From contig NC_044006.1 of assembly GCF_900496995.4 (NCBI RefSeq), positions 18,684,214 through 18,748,213 on the forward strand: 64,000 nucleotides of DNA. The letters run 5' to 3'. Positions 1-13,069 of this stretch are shown here, one piece after another. Under the pieces are notes generated by a model, which worked only from the letters and a program-made list of their open reading frames with translations, made no database searches and was not told the origin of the DNA. The DNA comes from Aquila chrysaetos chrysaetos. Lineage: Eukaryota > Chordata > Aves > Accipitriformes > Accipitridae. How positions within the stretch are numbered: position 1 is the stretch's first letter; each line of letters begins with the position of its first letter. Made by a program: the position numbers and the translations under genes.

Positions 1-3000
1 TATTTCCAAATTCCTTCTAAAGCTTCTTTTCAGGACCAGGACAACATCTTTAATTAACTACTCCTCTGCACGTTTTCTTATGTCTCATAGGTGATGTGGT
101 TTTTGGCAAGGGATTCCAGTTAATGGTGCCTAAATTATTGATGGTGTTGCTAGCTCTCAGTTGTATGTCTTGCAGAATCTGATGGTTCAGTAAGACCTTC
201 AGCTCTTGAACACAACAGATTTGAAAAGTATGTCAACTTCCATATTAAACCCATTATTTTTCCCTGAAAATATGGTTGTGGAAAGATGTGCATTAAAAGC
301 TCAGGAATGAGAAAGCAAAAGCAAAACACCCTAGTACTATTTTTTTTAAATCTTTATTTTTAAAGTGAATGTCATGAATTTTGGAGCCTGACTCACTGTT
401 TTGAGTTTTGGGCATTTGAAAAACTGTCTTTTGTCAAGATTTCCTACATTAAGAGATGCTTAGTAGTTAAACTTTGCATTTTTGGTGTGTTCATATGGAA
501 ATGAGATGCGTTTCGGAAAGCTATCTTTCCACCAAACATATGTTTTGCATTAAGTTATCAGTACAGGGGTACCTGGATGAACTTTAGTGTTTTTTATATG
601 CAGGTGGTCAGATTACTTGATTCCCTTCTGGCTTCAACCTCTACGAAATGGAGTTTATAATGACTATAGAAGCTTTTGTCACCATTGTTGCTGAGCAGCA
701 GGGTTTAATTTTTATCACTCAGTCATGAAGATGAGTCTTTCCATTTTCCATTTTTTGCACCTTATCTTTCTCAGGAGTTTTGGCTTTGCTTGTCTGATTC
801 CAAATATTTGCAGTTACATTAATTTGCAGGGGGAAGAGAGAGGTGCAGAGGACAAATGCTGGTATTTGCATTTCTTTTTGTATAGGAATCACAAGTTTTG
901 GCTGTAGGCTTTAACTGGGTTGTCTCATTTGTGGTGTAAAGGAGAGATGGATCCTCCATATCCTGCATTTATGAAATCAGAGAAGACACTTTCCAACTCG
1001 CCACTGGTTAAGGATATTCTATTTCTTTGAAAAATCTCAAGAGAAAGAGAGCATCCAATTGTCTGTGCTAGATACAGTGTTATCTTGGTCAATGTGTGAC
1101 TGTCCATATTTAAGCTGTCCACAGGCTCTAGTAAATTAGGCTTTAGTAAATTAGCATCTCTGGCTGTTGTAGCAAAAGAGTTCTGAAACTCTTGAAATTT
1201 TCCTCTTTTATCAGCCAAGATTTCTGGCTTGAAGGGTTAGCTAGACTAGTTCCTCTCAGTAATCATGTCACCTTTTAACATGAAAAAAGCAACTATCTTC
1301 ATTCAGAGATTTATCACATAAAATAAAATGGTTTTGCTGTATTAAAAACTTAATTTGAGTGGATATTTAGCTCATGATACCAACGAATGTAATTCATGAT
1401 CTAATTTAGAAAATGAGAAGTTATGCTGCAATGAAGTGTGCTTTATTCACAAGATGGTTTAAGCTTCTTATATTTTATGAATATATGTTCTCCAAAGTCT
1501 ATACAGATAACCCTTTTTTAACCTCTAAATATAGTACAACAGTAACACAGAACATTTCATCCAGGGTACAAGTAATCTAGCAACAAAAATGCCTGTGTTA
1601 CAAGGTTTGAGTTCAAATGTTCAAGGGTAGAATTGGCTGTAATGGTATATCTGTGAAAAAAATAAGCCTGTGGTGAAGTTGGAACCCCGGTGCCAAAGCA
1701 CAACATATAATTGAGCCTAATTTTTTCCATATGTATCAACAAAAACAGTCTTTGCTTCCATGAGAGATGAAAGCTTCCTTTTCTGTCGTATTTTTATTTT
1801 GTATATAATTCCTAACTCTTTATAATTTCATAGGCTTTTTAAAAAAAACATGCCTAGGTTTAGGCAGAGATGAGCTGTCACCCTGGATTTGAGTTTGTAT
1901 TTCTAATAGAAAAGCCTTTTTTGGTGGGGAAGGGAAAACACGACTGTTTCCCCTCCCCTGCCAAAAGGGCTACTATGTTAAAATCCTTGTACAGTGCCTG
2001 TGAGCTATCCAAGTTGGCGTGGAACAATCCATTTGTGAATTGATTTAAATACCTCATTTAAAATAAATAATCTAGTGGAATTAGTGTCATAAATCTTCAT
2101 AGAATAAGCTTACTATTTATATAAGATCGAAGAAGTGTTAAATACATTTCTGTTCTGTTGACAGTGTATGGTGGTGGTTTTCCCTCTGTTCAGTTTTATG
2201 CTAAGTCCCAAATAAAAGATGCATATTTTCTTATGCATTTGTTCTGTTGTTTAATGCGGTATCTTTCCAAATAATCTTTCTTCCTCTTGTCTGTAAGTTC
2301 AGCTAATATATATCTGAATTCTGTAGAAGACTGATAGTATAAATTATGTTTCACCTATATTACATTATATTATTTTACATTCCTTAAATTCATTGTTGTC
2401 AGGATGGTTGGGATATTCTCTGCATTGTATTTTAGCTCCTATAGAAAGTTAAAGGTTTATGCATTTAGTAAAGGATTAAGAAAAGCTTTGGTATCTGTCC
2501 CTGACACTCGTGCGTGCTCATAAATACACACAAGCATGCAGACATTTGTGTGCCTTCTGGTACAACGTGGAGCCCATCAAACGGCCAAGCAGAGTATCCC
2601 AAGCTTTTTGCAGGTGACGTGGATGCAATGGCTGCTAGATCCAAGTGCTTTGCCACACACATAAGGAATCTCTTGCCACACCAGTCTGCTCTCCCTGTTT
2701 GCGTGGTGGCAGCCACTGAGACTCCAAGTGTTTGGCTATGTTCAGAATGTGATTAGTTAGGGTTCTGCATGCTGCTTGAACAACCTTTTTGTGTGTCTTC
2801 TAAGGAAAAGAAAGAAAGGTAGACTTCATGGAAATGTCTCGCAGGATGCCAGCAGTACCTTGCTGGTTTACTAGTTCACCTCACTTCAACTCTAGTTACA
2901 TCTATAATTTGTTTTGTAATTTATCCCTTTCCCGACTGATTCTGTCGAAGTGAAGGGATTATTTTTTCCTGGCCTTACGTCTATACAGAGTTTAAAACAT

Positions 3001-5421
3001 TTTGCTCTAGACATGGTTCTTTCACTAGGGGCAGAGTTGAAAGTTGCGCTGGCAATGGAAGTAGATGTCACTGAAGTGACTTTTGAGGTCCCCATCTTGC
3101 TGGCTGTGCAGAACTTACTTGGATGAGAATGTGGCCTAAAGCCATCTTCAAAGTTACTCCTTGTAGGCTGTTACATGTACTAATAAAGATAATGCATGTA
3201 GTGCAGCACACTTTTCCCTAATGACTTTATGTGTGAATTTTCTGTTTGTTAGGGGAAAAAAAAAAAGCAGGCACTGAAGAAAGAGGAAGAAGCATTTTTC
3301 CTTTTCCAATGCGGCTAGAAAATACCTAGCTAAAATCAAGGAAGACCTGTCTTGGTTATGGTAACCTGTTTCCATGGATCCCCACTGATGTATTTTTGTA
3401 GAAGCAGTCTTACCCATTTTGCTTCTGGTTTAAGAGACTCCAGGAAAAGCAGCCAGCTCAGAAGAATGACGTAAAGAAAACTTTTCTGCCTTGTTCTCAT
3501 TTCAGGTCAGCCAGTGAAACATTCTCTTGAACACTAGGTGACCACAAATCCCGGGGCCCTACTATAGCAGCAGAAATCCTTCAGGATTTCTTCCAAAGGA
3601 TTTCTCTAAATCTTAATGCAGGTCAGCCACCTTAGTAACAGGAGCTGCTACTTAACACTGTTCACAGCCTCCAGGTACAAGCCTTCCTTCTTCAGTAGTC
3701 TGCTCCTGTCACTTCATTTTTTTCAAGCCTTGGGCTGCTTCTGCTTACCTTTGCTGCATCCATTCACCATACATACGATGCAGACCTCTCAAATCCCCAT
3801 GCTACTACCCCCACCTCCAAGTATTGGGATATCAGAAGCGAGAAGTGTGGACTGTATGCCCACTTCAGGCTTAGATCAAGCATGCTACTGACCTGCTTAC
3901 AGACCTCTCCTGAACCCCCCCTGCTAGTCCAGGACCCCTTCTGACAACTAATAACCATATTCCTCCCACTCAGTTATGTCAAATGAAATGTACTGCAAAC
4001 TAGATACATCTCTTCCATCGCTTCCTTTTTTGACAGCCACTGGTTTTATTTGCCTCCATTAACTACCGCCTGAGTCACCTACATCTGTCCTGTCACTTCA
4101 CTGCTGTCACACTGTCCTTTCAGACTTCCAGCTCTACTTGTGCTTTCCCTGCAGCAGTTCCTCTCTAGCTGTGTCTCGCTTGTCTTCCTGTTTTGGCTGT
4201 GTGTTTGTATTCCAGCCTCTGAGCCTTCTCTTCACAAACTCCATCATTTTGGACTCCTTTTACCTTTTCGAACAGGATGTCTTAAGCCAAACTTTTAGGA
4301 ATATAATTCTGGCCCTACTCAAGTCAACTGGCTGAGGATTTTGCCATCTACCTCTTCGTGTAGTTTTTTTGCATATATAATTGTTACATATGGATCTGTC
4401 TCAGAAAAATAAGCTGAACTTACTCCAGTCTCTGTATAGTCAGATGATTGATATATGACCAGTATAGACTAACAAAAAGAACATTCTCCAATATGCATAT
4501 TGCTTTCATTACTGAGGTTTTTAGAACGTCCAAATGCTGTACAAAATGAATAACAAACATCAGATGTTTGAAAAGTTAACTCAGTGGAAGTCAAGGAAAT
4601 AATGCTTAGTAGCAACTTGTTACAAAGAGTTCATATTTTTCAATTAATGGAAAATGACAAAAAGATGCCCTTAGGCCAGCTCAGTATTTGTATTAGTAAG
4701 TGACCAAAACTGTGTGTCAAGGCACTTGCACACATACTAATCACTTGCATTTGTAACTGCTTCCTCCATCTTCCTGGCAAAATATCAGCATTAGGAAATT
4801 GTGACTAATGGTAAGAAGAAAGAACATTGAAACACTTATCTTAACAGGCACTATATCAGTACAATCTTTATAGGTGCCAAAGAAAAAATAAAATAGTTTG
4901 ATTAACCTAAATAAGATAGAGTGTGAATGAAGCAGGCGGTTCCTTTGAAATGTAAGTGAAAGTGACCAAAAAAGCTCCTACAGAGTTTACATTTATTACT
5001 TATTATTTTTTATTGCATTTGTTAGGAACTCAAACAGTGTATGTACTCATTCCTTCAACACAGAATCAGTTTTGTGCATGTACAGGCATGAAAGAAAGGC
5101 AAGTCTACAGTGTTCATCTGTTTTGATTTTTGGATATTTTTACTCCTTTTAAAATCTAATATTTCTGGATAAAATTTACATCCTTTGTTCGCTTGTTTAA
5201 AATTAAGGGGTGGGTGGCTGGTGTTTTTGTTTTGAATAATTAGTTGTAGCATCAGATTGTATAAGAATTGCTCTATTGTTTGGACAGTATGACAGCCTCT
5301 TGTGTTTTAAGGATTTTTTTTTTCCAGGCAAATGGCTTTTGAGAATGGCAGCATTTCAAGATTATGAAACTGCTGCTGATGGTAATGGTTCTGTGATAAT
5401 TAAACTGTCCACAGTCTCTCC

Positions 5422-5448
5422 TTTTTTTTTTTTTTTTTTTTTTTTTTT
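5422..5448. repeat. Poly-T tract (27 T)
   Basis: An uninterrupted run of 27 T. It may be the A-tail of a retrocopy on the minus strand or a simple homopolymer, but no retrocopy body is recognisable next to it. The exact length is prone to sequencing error. Confidence 0.9.
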
Positions 5449-7128
5449 GCGAAACTGAGACAAGGGTAGTTGTTATTTCATCAAAGGCTTTGTTTGAGCT
5501 CTGGCAGCTGGCAAGGCAGAGCCCTCTGCTAGCAGACTGAGTACCATCTCAGAGTTTTCACTGTACGTTTCCTTCATCAGCTGTATATTCATCACATTTC
5601 ATCTTTGCCCATCTCGTAACAAGACTAGTCAACTTCTTGGTGTCCTTTGTTGACAGAATAGCCAATTTGTCCTCTTAGTAGTAATGTATTAAAATTGGCT
5701 TTTGGAGGCTGCTTAAGCTGAAGGTAGGGACCACATTCTCCTTGGGAGTTTCAGTCTTTGCATGACCATTTATGTAAGAAAGCACAGTAACCTAAACGTG
5801 CCCTGATATTAAAAATAAGTACTGAAATTACAAAATACATTGTGTTCCTGCATTAAAAATAAAAAAGGTTTTCTTCCCTTATTTCAAAGGAATGTACATC
5901 TCATTCTCCGAAGAGGCCTGCAAAAGCCTATGTGTCTATCTTTACACAATTGTGTAATTCTCTTTAATGCTTTAGGACTGGTCAAGAGTTTAAAGTTAAG
6001 GGCAACCACAGGTTCGTGTGGCTGGAGCATTGCTGAGGGATTTTCAAAACTGCTTTTGTGTCTGTGATTGTGCCATGTAGGGAAGAGATCATCTACTGTT
6101 TTCTGGAAAAGCATTCCTGTAGATTGAGTCTCTAGAGATTCACGGCAGCAGAGCTATATAGCCTGTCACATAAACTTTGTTCAGATCAGCGGTGACATAC
6201 TGTTGTTGAGACAGTACATTTATTTACTGCTCAGTTGGTACCCTCACTTACATTAATAGTGTTGGATTTCTGAGCACTTGGAACCTCATGGGATCAGGCC
6301 CTTCTACTGAGGATATTGCTCAGCTCTTGTTCTGTCCCTTTTTATGTCCCGTTCTGTCCCATTCAACATTGTCTATTAACACAGTCTGATTAGATCTGAA
6401 TATAAGATGGAGAGCCAATAGACAGAAGGTGAAATCCAATTTAAAACTTACAGTGTGATGCTTGTAACACACTTGATAATGTAGGTAACTGGTAGACTGT
6501 GACAGCTCTGTGTTACACTAAATGTACCATTTGGTAGCTGTATGGTCTCTGTTGACTTGTATGTGTTATGGTTGGGATGGGATTCTGTTGTGGTGGGTAC
6601 CACACAACTACTGCCCATTCTTGGCTTTGGAAAGAGCTGGCTCTTCTTCCCTAGTGAAGGAAACAAACTGAGTCTGCTGACAGCTAGCTCAAAGGGGAAG
6701 ACTGGCGATTCAGAGATATGTTAAGGAAAGATGTGATCATAAGTTGAAAGCAAATCCATGAAAATTCCACTTCGAATGAAGAAAAAGTTAAAAGGAGGAC
6801 AGCATTTGTACTATGAGAAATGTTTTGAAGAATTTGGGTGAAAGGTAAAACAGTTAAGGAAGATGAAGGAGATTAATACAGAGAGAACAGTGTGATTCAG
6901 AGTTTGGGTAACTGGGGAATGTGGGAGTCAGTAAACACTCAATAGGGCTTAATAGGTGAATTATAAGATATTAAAAACTAAGAGATTGAGAAAGAAAGTA
7001 GGAAGTTGAAAAATACTGGCAAACAATAAGCAAGACAAAAGGTCTTTAAGGCTATTTGAAATAAAGGTCTAAAGTATTTGTGAGTACAGCACTAGATGGG
7101 TAGTACCTATTTCCAGGTTAATTCTCAG

Positions 7129-7170
7129 AACTCACTAGCTGTGGCCCTTTAGAGAAATCCTTTAACGTGG
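7129..7170 (+). repeat. Possible MIR-like SINE remnant
   Basis: The text around CTCACTAGCTGTGGCCCTTT followed by AAATCCTTTAAC resembles the conserved MIR core (ACTAGCTGTG..., then ...AAGTCACTTAACC). Only about 40 bases are alignable by eye, so this could be chance. Confidence 0.25.
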
Positions 7171-9918
7171 AGTTATGTGAGATGACTGAGCTGGTCTAGG
7201 ATCACTCCTTGCTGGAGGGAGGAGATTGTTCTCCTTTCTTCCTCCTGGTCTTGCCCCCCAGCTCTGGAGCCCGCTCCCCTGCCTTGCCCATGTGCTAGCA
7301 CTTTGTTAACTAAACCACCAGAAAATAAATATTTGTACATTTTTTGCTGGTTTAGCTTTGTGTGGCATTAGGTGTTGATTTGGTTGTGAAGTCTGATGGG
7401 CACCACAAGGAAGGAATGGGAGCAAGCAGCTGGAGTAAGAGACAGGAGATAAGACTCCATTTTGTATTAATCACCCCATAGAGCAGCTATCTTATCTGTC
7501 TCTACACCGTAGCTGCATTTTTACAATTACCTGAATCATATTTAAGTTCAAGCTCCTGCTGAAAGGAGTGGGAGCTATTGCTTGCCTTTCAGTCATGTGT
7601 TGTCTCAGCCTTGTGGTGACACTACCAGTGTCTGCATGGTGGGATGGTCAGCTGAGCTAAGAGACAGTTAGCAACCTGACAAAAGAAAAGAGGTCTATTT
7701 TCAGCTGGATCCATTCCCTGATTTAGCTGTGTGAGCCCTGTTCACAGGGACCCAAGAGGAAGGAGGAGGAGGAAGGGTGGGCCTTCATTCTGGGCTGCAG
7801 CCCATACTTAGATGAGCTTCAGCCAAGGGTGAAGCCGTGCCCATAGGCTTTTCTGGTCCCCACTGCATTAGATTCTGGTTCTGTAATGTGGATATAGTCT
7901 TACTTGCCTAGAGGGAAGAGAGTTGTAAATAAAGAGGCAGTTCATGGAGATATGGTAAAACTTAACGTAAAGTGTTAAGTTCTTCAAGCTTTTTGGATGG
8001 AAGGCATTGTATAAATACTGTTTGTATGAAACTGCAGAAAATGCTGTTTAAAATTTCAGGAATAGCTGTGGGAAATAATTTTAGGTCTCTGTAAGGAATG
8101 CATGTTATTTTAAAAGAGTGAAAAACACAGAAAGAGAAAAGTTTCAGCAGAGCAAAGGACAGCTAGAATAATGTAATACAGGGGTTCCGGGTATGCAAAA
8201 TAACTAGGTCTGAGTTCTTTAGGAAAGAAGGGGATCCTACTGAAGTAAGAGGGATTCCACTTAAAATGTGTGTAATTTTTAAGGAAATTGAAAGAGTTGG
8301 TCTTTAAAGGCTTTTTGAACTAGAGTCTGGGGCAGAAAACAAGGAGATGTGGACAAGATGTGAGTGCCACGTATGAAAGGAACTGAGGAGGAATTGCTGG
8401 TTTACAAACATGGTTATTAATATTGTATAGCTTCTACAGAGAAGACAACAGAGAAGCAACTAATACAGTTTCCAGAAAAGAGATGGATACGTATTTGAAA
8501 GAAAATACGTAGTGAACATATGCAAGCTTAAATGAGAGGAGTGTCCTAGGTTGGTTTTTGGCTTCTCTGAATGAATGGAAATCTCTCTACGGATGGCTCC
8601 TGGTCCATGGTGGTAGGCAACACAGGAAAGGAAAATATGTGCCAGACTCTGGTAGGGCCCGTTCGCCATGGAAGTTGTGGCACGTAGTATTTTGATGTGT
8701 ATGCTCTAGTACAGTCACCAGATTTCACTTTTATGATTGTGTTTAAGTAGAATACACTGTATTTTGATCAGTCTCTGGGCTGGTGGGTGTTTATTTGCTC
8801 ATCAAATTACACTTTTATATTTGGGCAACATTCGATGCGTTATACTTTCTTGCTTCATTTTGATGTTCTTGTGTACTTTCAAAAGAACACATATATTCTA
8901 TGTGGTTTTAGTCAAACCAAGCATATATTTTTATATGCAGATGGCAATTATAGTGAATATATGTAGGGCAGAGATTGGGACTTCCTTCCTTTTGACCACA
9001 GCCTTCTCTGTTCCTGTATAGTTACCTCAAAATATAAAAGTACTCATAAGCAGTCATGCATACTCAAGGTTAAAAACAGTTTCTCACAGTGGTGTTGTAC
9101 AACCTGTAACTAGATGCCAAAGCCCCAAAGTGCACTGCATCAATAAAAATTCCTCTCGGTCTGCATTGAATAAAGTGATACTGAATTGGAGTGGCCATAC
9201 CGTTTTATGTACCCATATCCCTTCGTACTCTCTGGCAGGTGACAGAGTTGCAGCATTCCTCCCCTCAGCTCCAGACTGCAAAGGAAATAAATGGAGAGGG
9301 GCAAAGCTCATAAGAATTGAAAGCTCCATTCCTGCAGTTTTTCTGTTTAGGATATTTATTCATATTGTTTTGATTTCAAAACTAAGCTGGGAATTTCATG
9401 AGAACAAGCATTTTCATTAGTTTTCTGGGATTTAATTGCCTTCTGTTTGATATAAGTTTTACATGTTGTAACATGATTTTAATAATGCTCTGCATTTATG
9501 CTTTTTAGAAATGCATTTCTCATGTAGTCTTCAGCTACGTGTCGTGTAAAAGGCTGCCTTGTGTTTGCATGGTAACAGACTACTTTGATTATAATCTTTT
9601 GAACTTATTTATTTTATTTTATTTTAAGAAAGAAGAGTCTCTGATGTGTCTTAGTTTAGACATACAAAAAACTGTATTATTCCAAAGGCAGTCACGGGGA
9701 CTCAGGAGAAAATCCCCTCTCTCCAAGCTATTGTTTTCTTCTCTGAAAGCTATTGTTTCTCCTGTCTGTAGAATCAAGATGATGGTATTTACAGCTTGCA
9801 TTTTCATTCCAGCATGTTATCGTTGCTCGACATAGTTAAGAGACTGGAGCTAACTCTCCAGTAACAGTTGATTGCTAATTCTGTAACTGTAGATTCACCG
9901 AAGATCCAAGACCTGGTT

Positions 9919-9969
9919 ATTTTTTTATCTAATAAAGTTGTCTGTGTAATGGATCACAGATAAAAAAAT
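9919..9969. repeat. Perfect 12-bp inverted repeat
   Basis: The left arm ATTTTTTTATCT (9919-9930) is exactly complementary to AGATAAAAAAAT (9958-9969) across a 27-base loop. The arms are A/T-rich, so the RNA hairpin would be weak. No transposon features such as target duplications were seen. Confidence 0.7.
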
Positions 9970-10254
9970 GGCTATGATCTTTGAGAGCAGTGCAGTTTGA
10001 AATACTGAGAGTGCCTTTTTAAGCAGAGGTAAAGTTGAGGCTGAAAATGAATGAGATATTAGTATGCTTTGTCTTGTGTAGTTATAAAATGGTTATTGCA
10101 ATTGAAGGTGAAGTCAGGAATTGTAAAGGTCTTAAAAATGAAAACAAAAATAAAAAATAGGTTAACTGAAACTGCAAACATCTTCTGCTTTGAGGGAAGA
10201 TTTATGTAGGTCTTTCGTTTACCCAATTTGCTTCACCCATCCTTAGAAACATTA

Positions 10255-10400
10255 ATAGTACTTTGGATTTCTATAACACCTTTCATCTGAGAACCTCAAA
10301 GTGCTTTGCAGGCATTAATTTAATTAAGTTTCACAGCACTCCTGTGAGCTAAGTAATGATTAAATAAGGATCACTTCACCCAGCACTGAAACGGAGCCAC
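10255..10400 (+). repeat. Ancient amniote interspersed repeat (L2/CORE-SINE-like tail)
   Basis: The stretch contains CACCTTTCATCTGAGAACCT, then CAAAGTGCTTTGCAGGCATT, then CACTCCTGTGAGCTAAGTAA, ending in a degraded form of the GAAACTGAGGCAC motif. This order is familiar from old LINE/SINE tails dispersed in reptile, bird and mammal genomes. The exact family is not assigned. It is diverged and non-coding. Confidence 0.5.
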
Positions 10401-12053
10401 CCCTGGGGTGGAATGCGGTAAGTATTTAATAGTACATAGCAACACTACACAACAGTTCAGGAGAGAGCATGAAGAAAATACTGTATCCCACTGAGACTGC
10501 AGGGTGAATCTTGTTAGACAGCATATCTGTTTGCTTCTTACTTTGCCTTCTTAGTTGTAGGTTAAATTCCACCATCTTTTTGATGACTGCAAGGGGCTTC
10601 TAGGTCCCCTTGAAACGATCTTTGCCTAACTGTGATTTAGCTCGAAGTGCTGTGATACTGCATTTGCATTCAGTGAGGTGTCCCCTCTAATAAACAGTGT
10701 CTCTGTTACTTTCATGCGTTGATAGTTTGATACTGATTTAAAGAGTGGAGCATATCATCTGCTCTGTCATCAGTTGTGGACTGGCAGCACCTTTTTTGCC
10801 TGGAAGCTTGCCATGCCAAGTAGGACACTGGTCCATACCAGTTTTGTTTCTAAGATCTGATGGGATCATAGCACAAGGTACAGTTATCCTCTCAAATCAT
10901 GTCATGGTGCCAAAAAAAAGATGGACTGCTATTTTTGGTAGCTGATTTTGCTTTTACATTCAAAACTGAGCTAATGCATTGAATCAGCTTTTACCAAAGT
11001 CTTAGACCCCCAACAAAGCGTTTTTCCATTGTTACTTTTTGAGTGCTGTAGAATACAAACATACTTGTTTGTGGCTATTTTGCTTTGAAGAGTAGCAGGT
11101 TATGGAATTTTAACTTTCAACACACCCTGCATGACTTTTGCCCAAATTAGAAAACTTAACTGAGGTGGAGAATGGGGGAAGGCACTCATGCTGGTGGTAC
11201 TTAGTACTTGCTTTGGGAACTTGAGCTGGGACATTCATAGGTCAGCAATACATTTGTTACTGAAAGCAGAAGGATTTTTTTTCCTACTCTCTGCAATGAT
11301 GACATTATCTTGAGGTGAAAAGAAATTGCTGTAATAACTCTTACTTTCCATTTCTGTCTTTTCCATCACATTTTGCATCTTGCTTGTATGTGTTTTGTTT
11401 TACTAACCCACCAAGTGCTGAGTGTATCAATTAAAAAAAAAAGTCATCTTTTATTTTTAACCTTCTTCATATGCATTTATCCTTTTAAATTGCCTTCTTT
11501 TTAACATGACATTGAAAATCTCCTGTCTTGTAAGTAGTATAGAGGGAATATAATGAGAAATCCTGTTCTGTCATAACCCAAGGGGCAGGTGGTTTCCATT
11601 ATAAGCTCAGCTGGAGCTTCCTTCCATGCCAGCAACTTCCCACAACTGAACTACTCTACTCATCTCTGCCCTTTTTGGTGGGGAATGTGCAGAGGAAGTG
11701 GACCACAGCCCTGACAGATAAGGGATTACTCAAATGGCTTCTGTCACAGTTTGGGGATTAGGTTCAGTTATGAATCCATTTATTTTGTGAGTCCTGTTTG
11801 TACTTGTGACAGTCATGAATGAGGACATTCTGCTGGCAGGAATTTGGCACCTGAGGAGCAGTGGTGGAAGCACGGTGTCTGGAAGGGTGCAAGAAAGCAA
11901 TCTAGCCATTTTGGTATCATGTGTCTTACCTGCTGGAACAATGGGGCCTTTTGCAAAGAAAAGTGTCGTCCGTACTGGTGCTATCTCCTCCCAGGCCTGG
12001 TGCGGAAGAGAAGGGTATGTGACTGGAAGTCTTTTTGGAACAGAGTCTGACTT

Positions 12054-12066
12054 GGGGGGGGGGGGG
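12054..12066. repeat. Poly-G tract (13 G)
   Basis: A run of 13 G, followed by C and GGG. It is a simple homopolymer without a gene context. Confidence 0.9.
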
Positions 12067-13050
12067 CGGGATGACACTTAGTTTGTCCAGCTGTGACCAC
12101 TTAACCAAAGAGGGACAAGTTCCTACTTGAGGTAGGAGATCAGTGTGCAGAGGTGATACACTTATAAAGACACTTAGAGGATCTATTAAAAAATGCAGAG
12201 GGGAGGTGCTGGTCATAATCCATAGGGACAACAAAGACAAAGAAGGGGGGAGGAGATGGATCCAAAGGGCAAAATTCAAGCTAAAGACCAGGTGCTTCAT
12301 GGTAGCATTTTCTAGAATAGAAGAGAGGTGAATGGGGCATGAGATGATATGATAGAGACATAGGAAAACTTGAATGGTGTGGAGTTAGGAGGGATTGTTC
12401 AACGGTTCTCAAAATACTAAAAATAGGGCAACTGAGTGAAATATCAGGCAGCAGGTTGCAAAACAATAAAGGGGATACCCTTCTACGTGGCATATAAATT
12501 GTAGAACACCTTCTCACAGGATGTTGTGGAAAGCACATGGAAGTACAAATGGGTTCAATGATTAGATGAGTTTATGAAAGAAAAGTCAGTTGAGAACTAC
12601 TAACTACAAAGGTGTAAAACTGATCTCTAGCTCAGGAAACTTTCCAGCTGCGGAGTGCTAGAAGGTGGACATTGCTTTGTATTTACCCTCTGCTTTGTGC
12701 ACACTACCAAAGTGTCTACTTTGGATTACTATCAAAAGGTGGCTATTGGGCTAAGTACGCTTATGTATGCCATTCCTGTGCTGCTACGTAAGTACTTTCT
12801 GAAGGATTTCTTTCTTGAAGATAAAGAAAGGTTTGTTTTTAGGCAGAAACAGAAGGCATAGAAGGAAATGGGAAGCAGGAGTTACCCAGTTTATTCTAAA
12901 AAATTGGATCATGCTTGACTTGTGAGTACTGTCACAGAAGTAAATGGAACTATGTGTATGCTAAAATGTAAGCATAGATGTAATTTCTTCCCTGGTTTAG
13001 TGCCATGGTACGTGGTAACATATGAACGTGTACAATTGCAAGTTGAAAGA

Positions 13051-13069
13051 TTTTTTTTTTTTTTTTTTT
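13051..13069. repeat. Poly-T tract (19 T)
   Basis: A simple homopolymer followed by CCCTACTACTA. No associated retrocopy was recognised. Confidence 0.9.

Noticed and set aside
4276..4291. 16-base word AGGATGTCTTAAGCCA shared with 41157-41172
   Set aside because: No similarity extends beyond the word, and one such match is expected by chance in a window of this size.
11730..12300. Overlapping frames of 91-124 codons on both strands around a G run
   Set aside because: Pro/Ser-rich translations of simple sequence without any domain or splice support.
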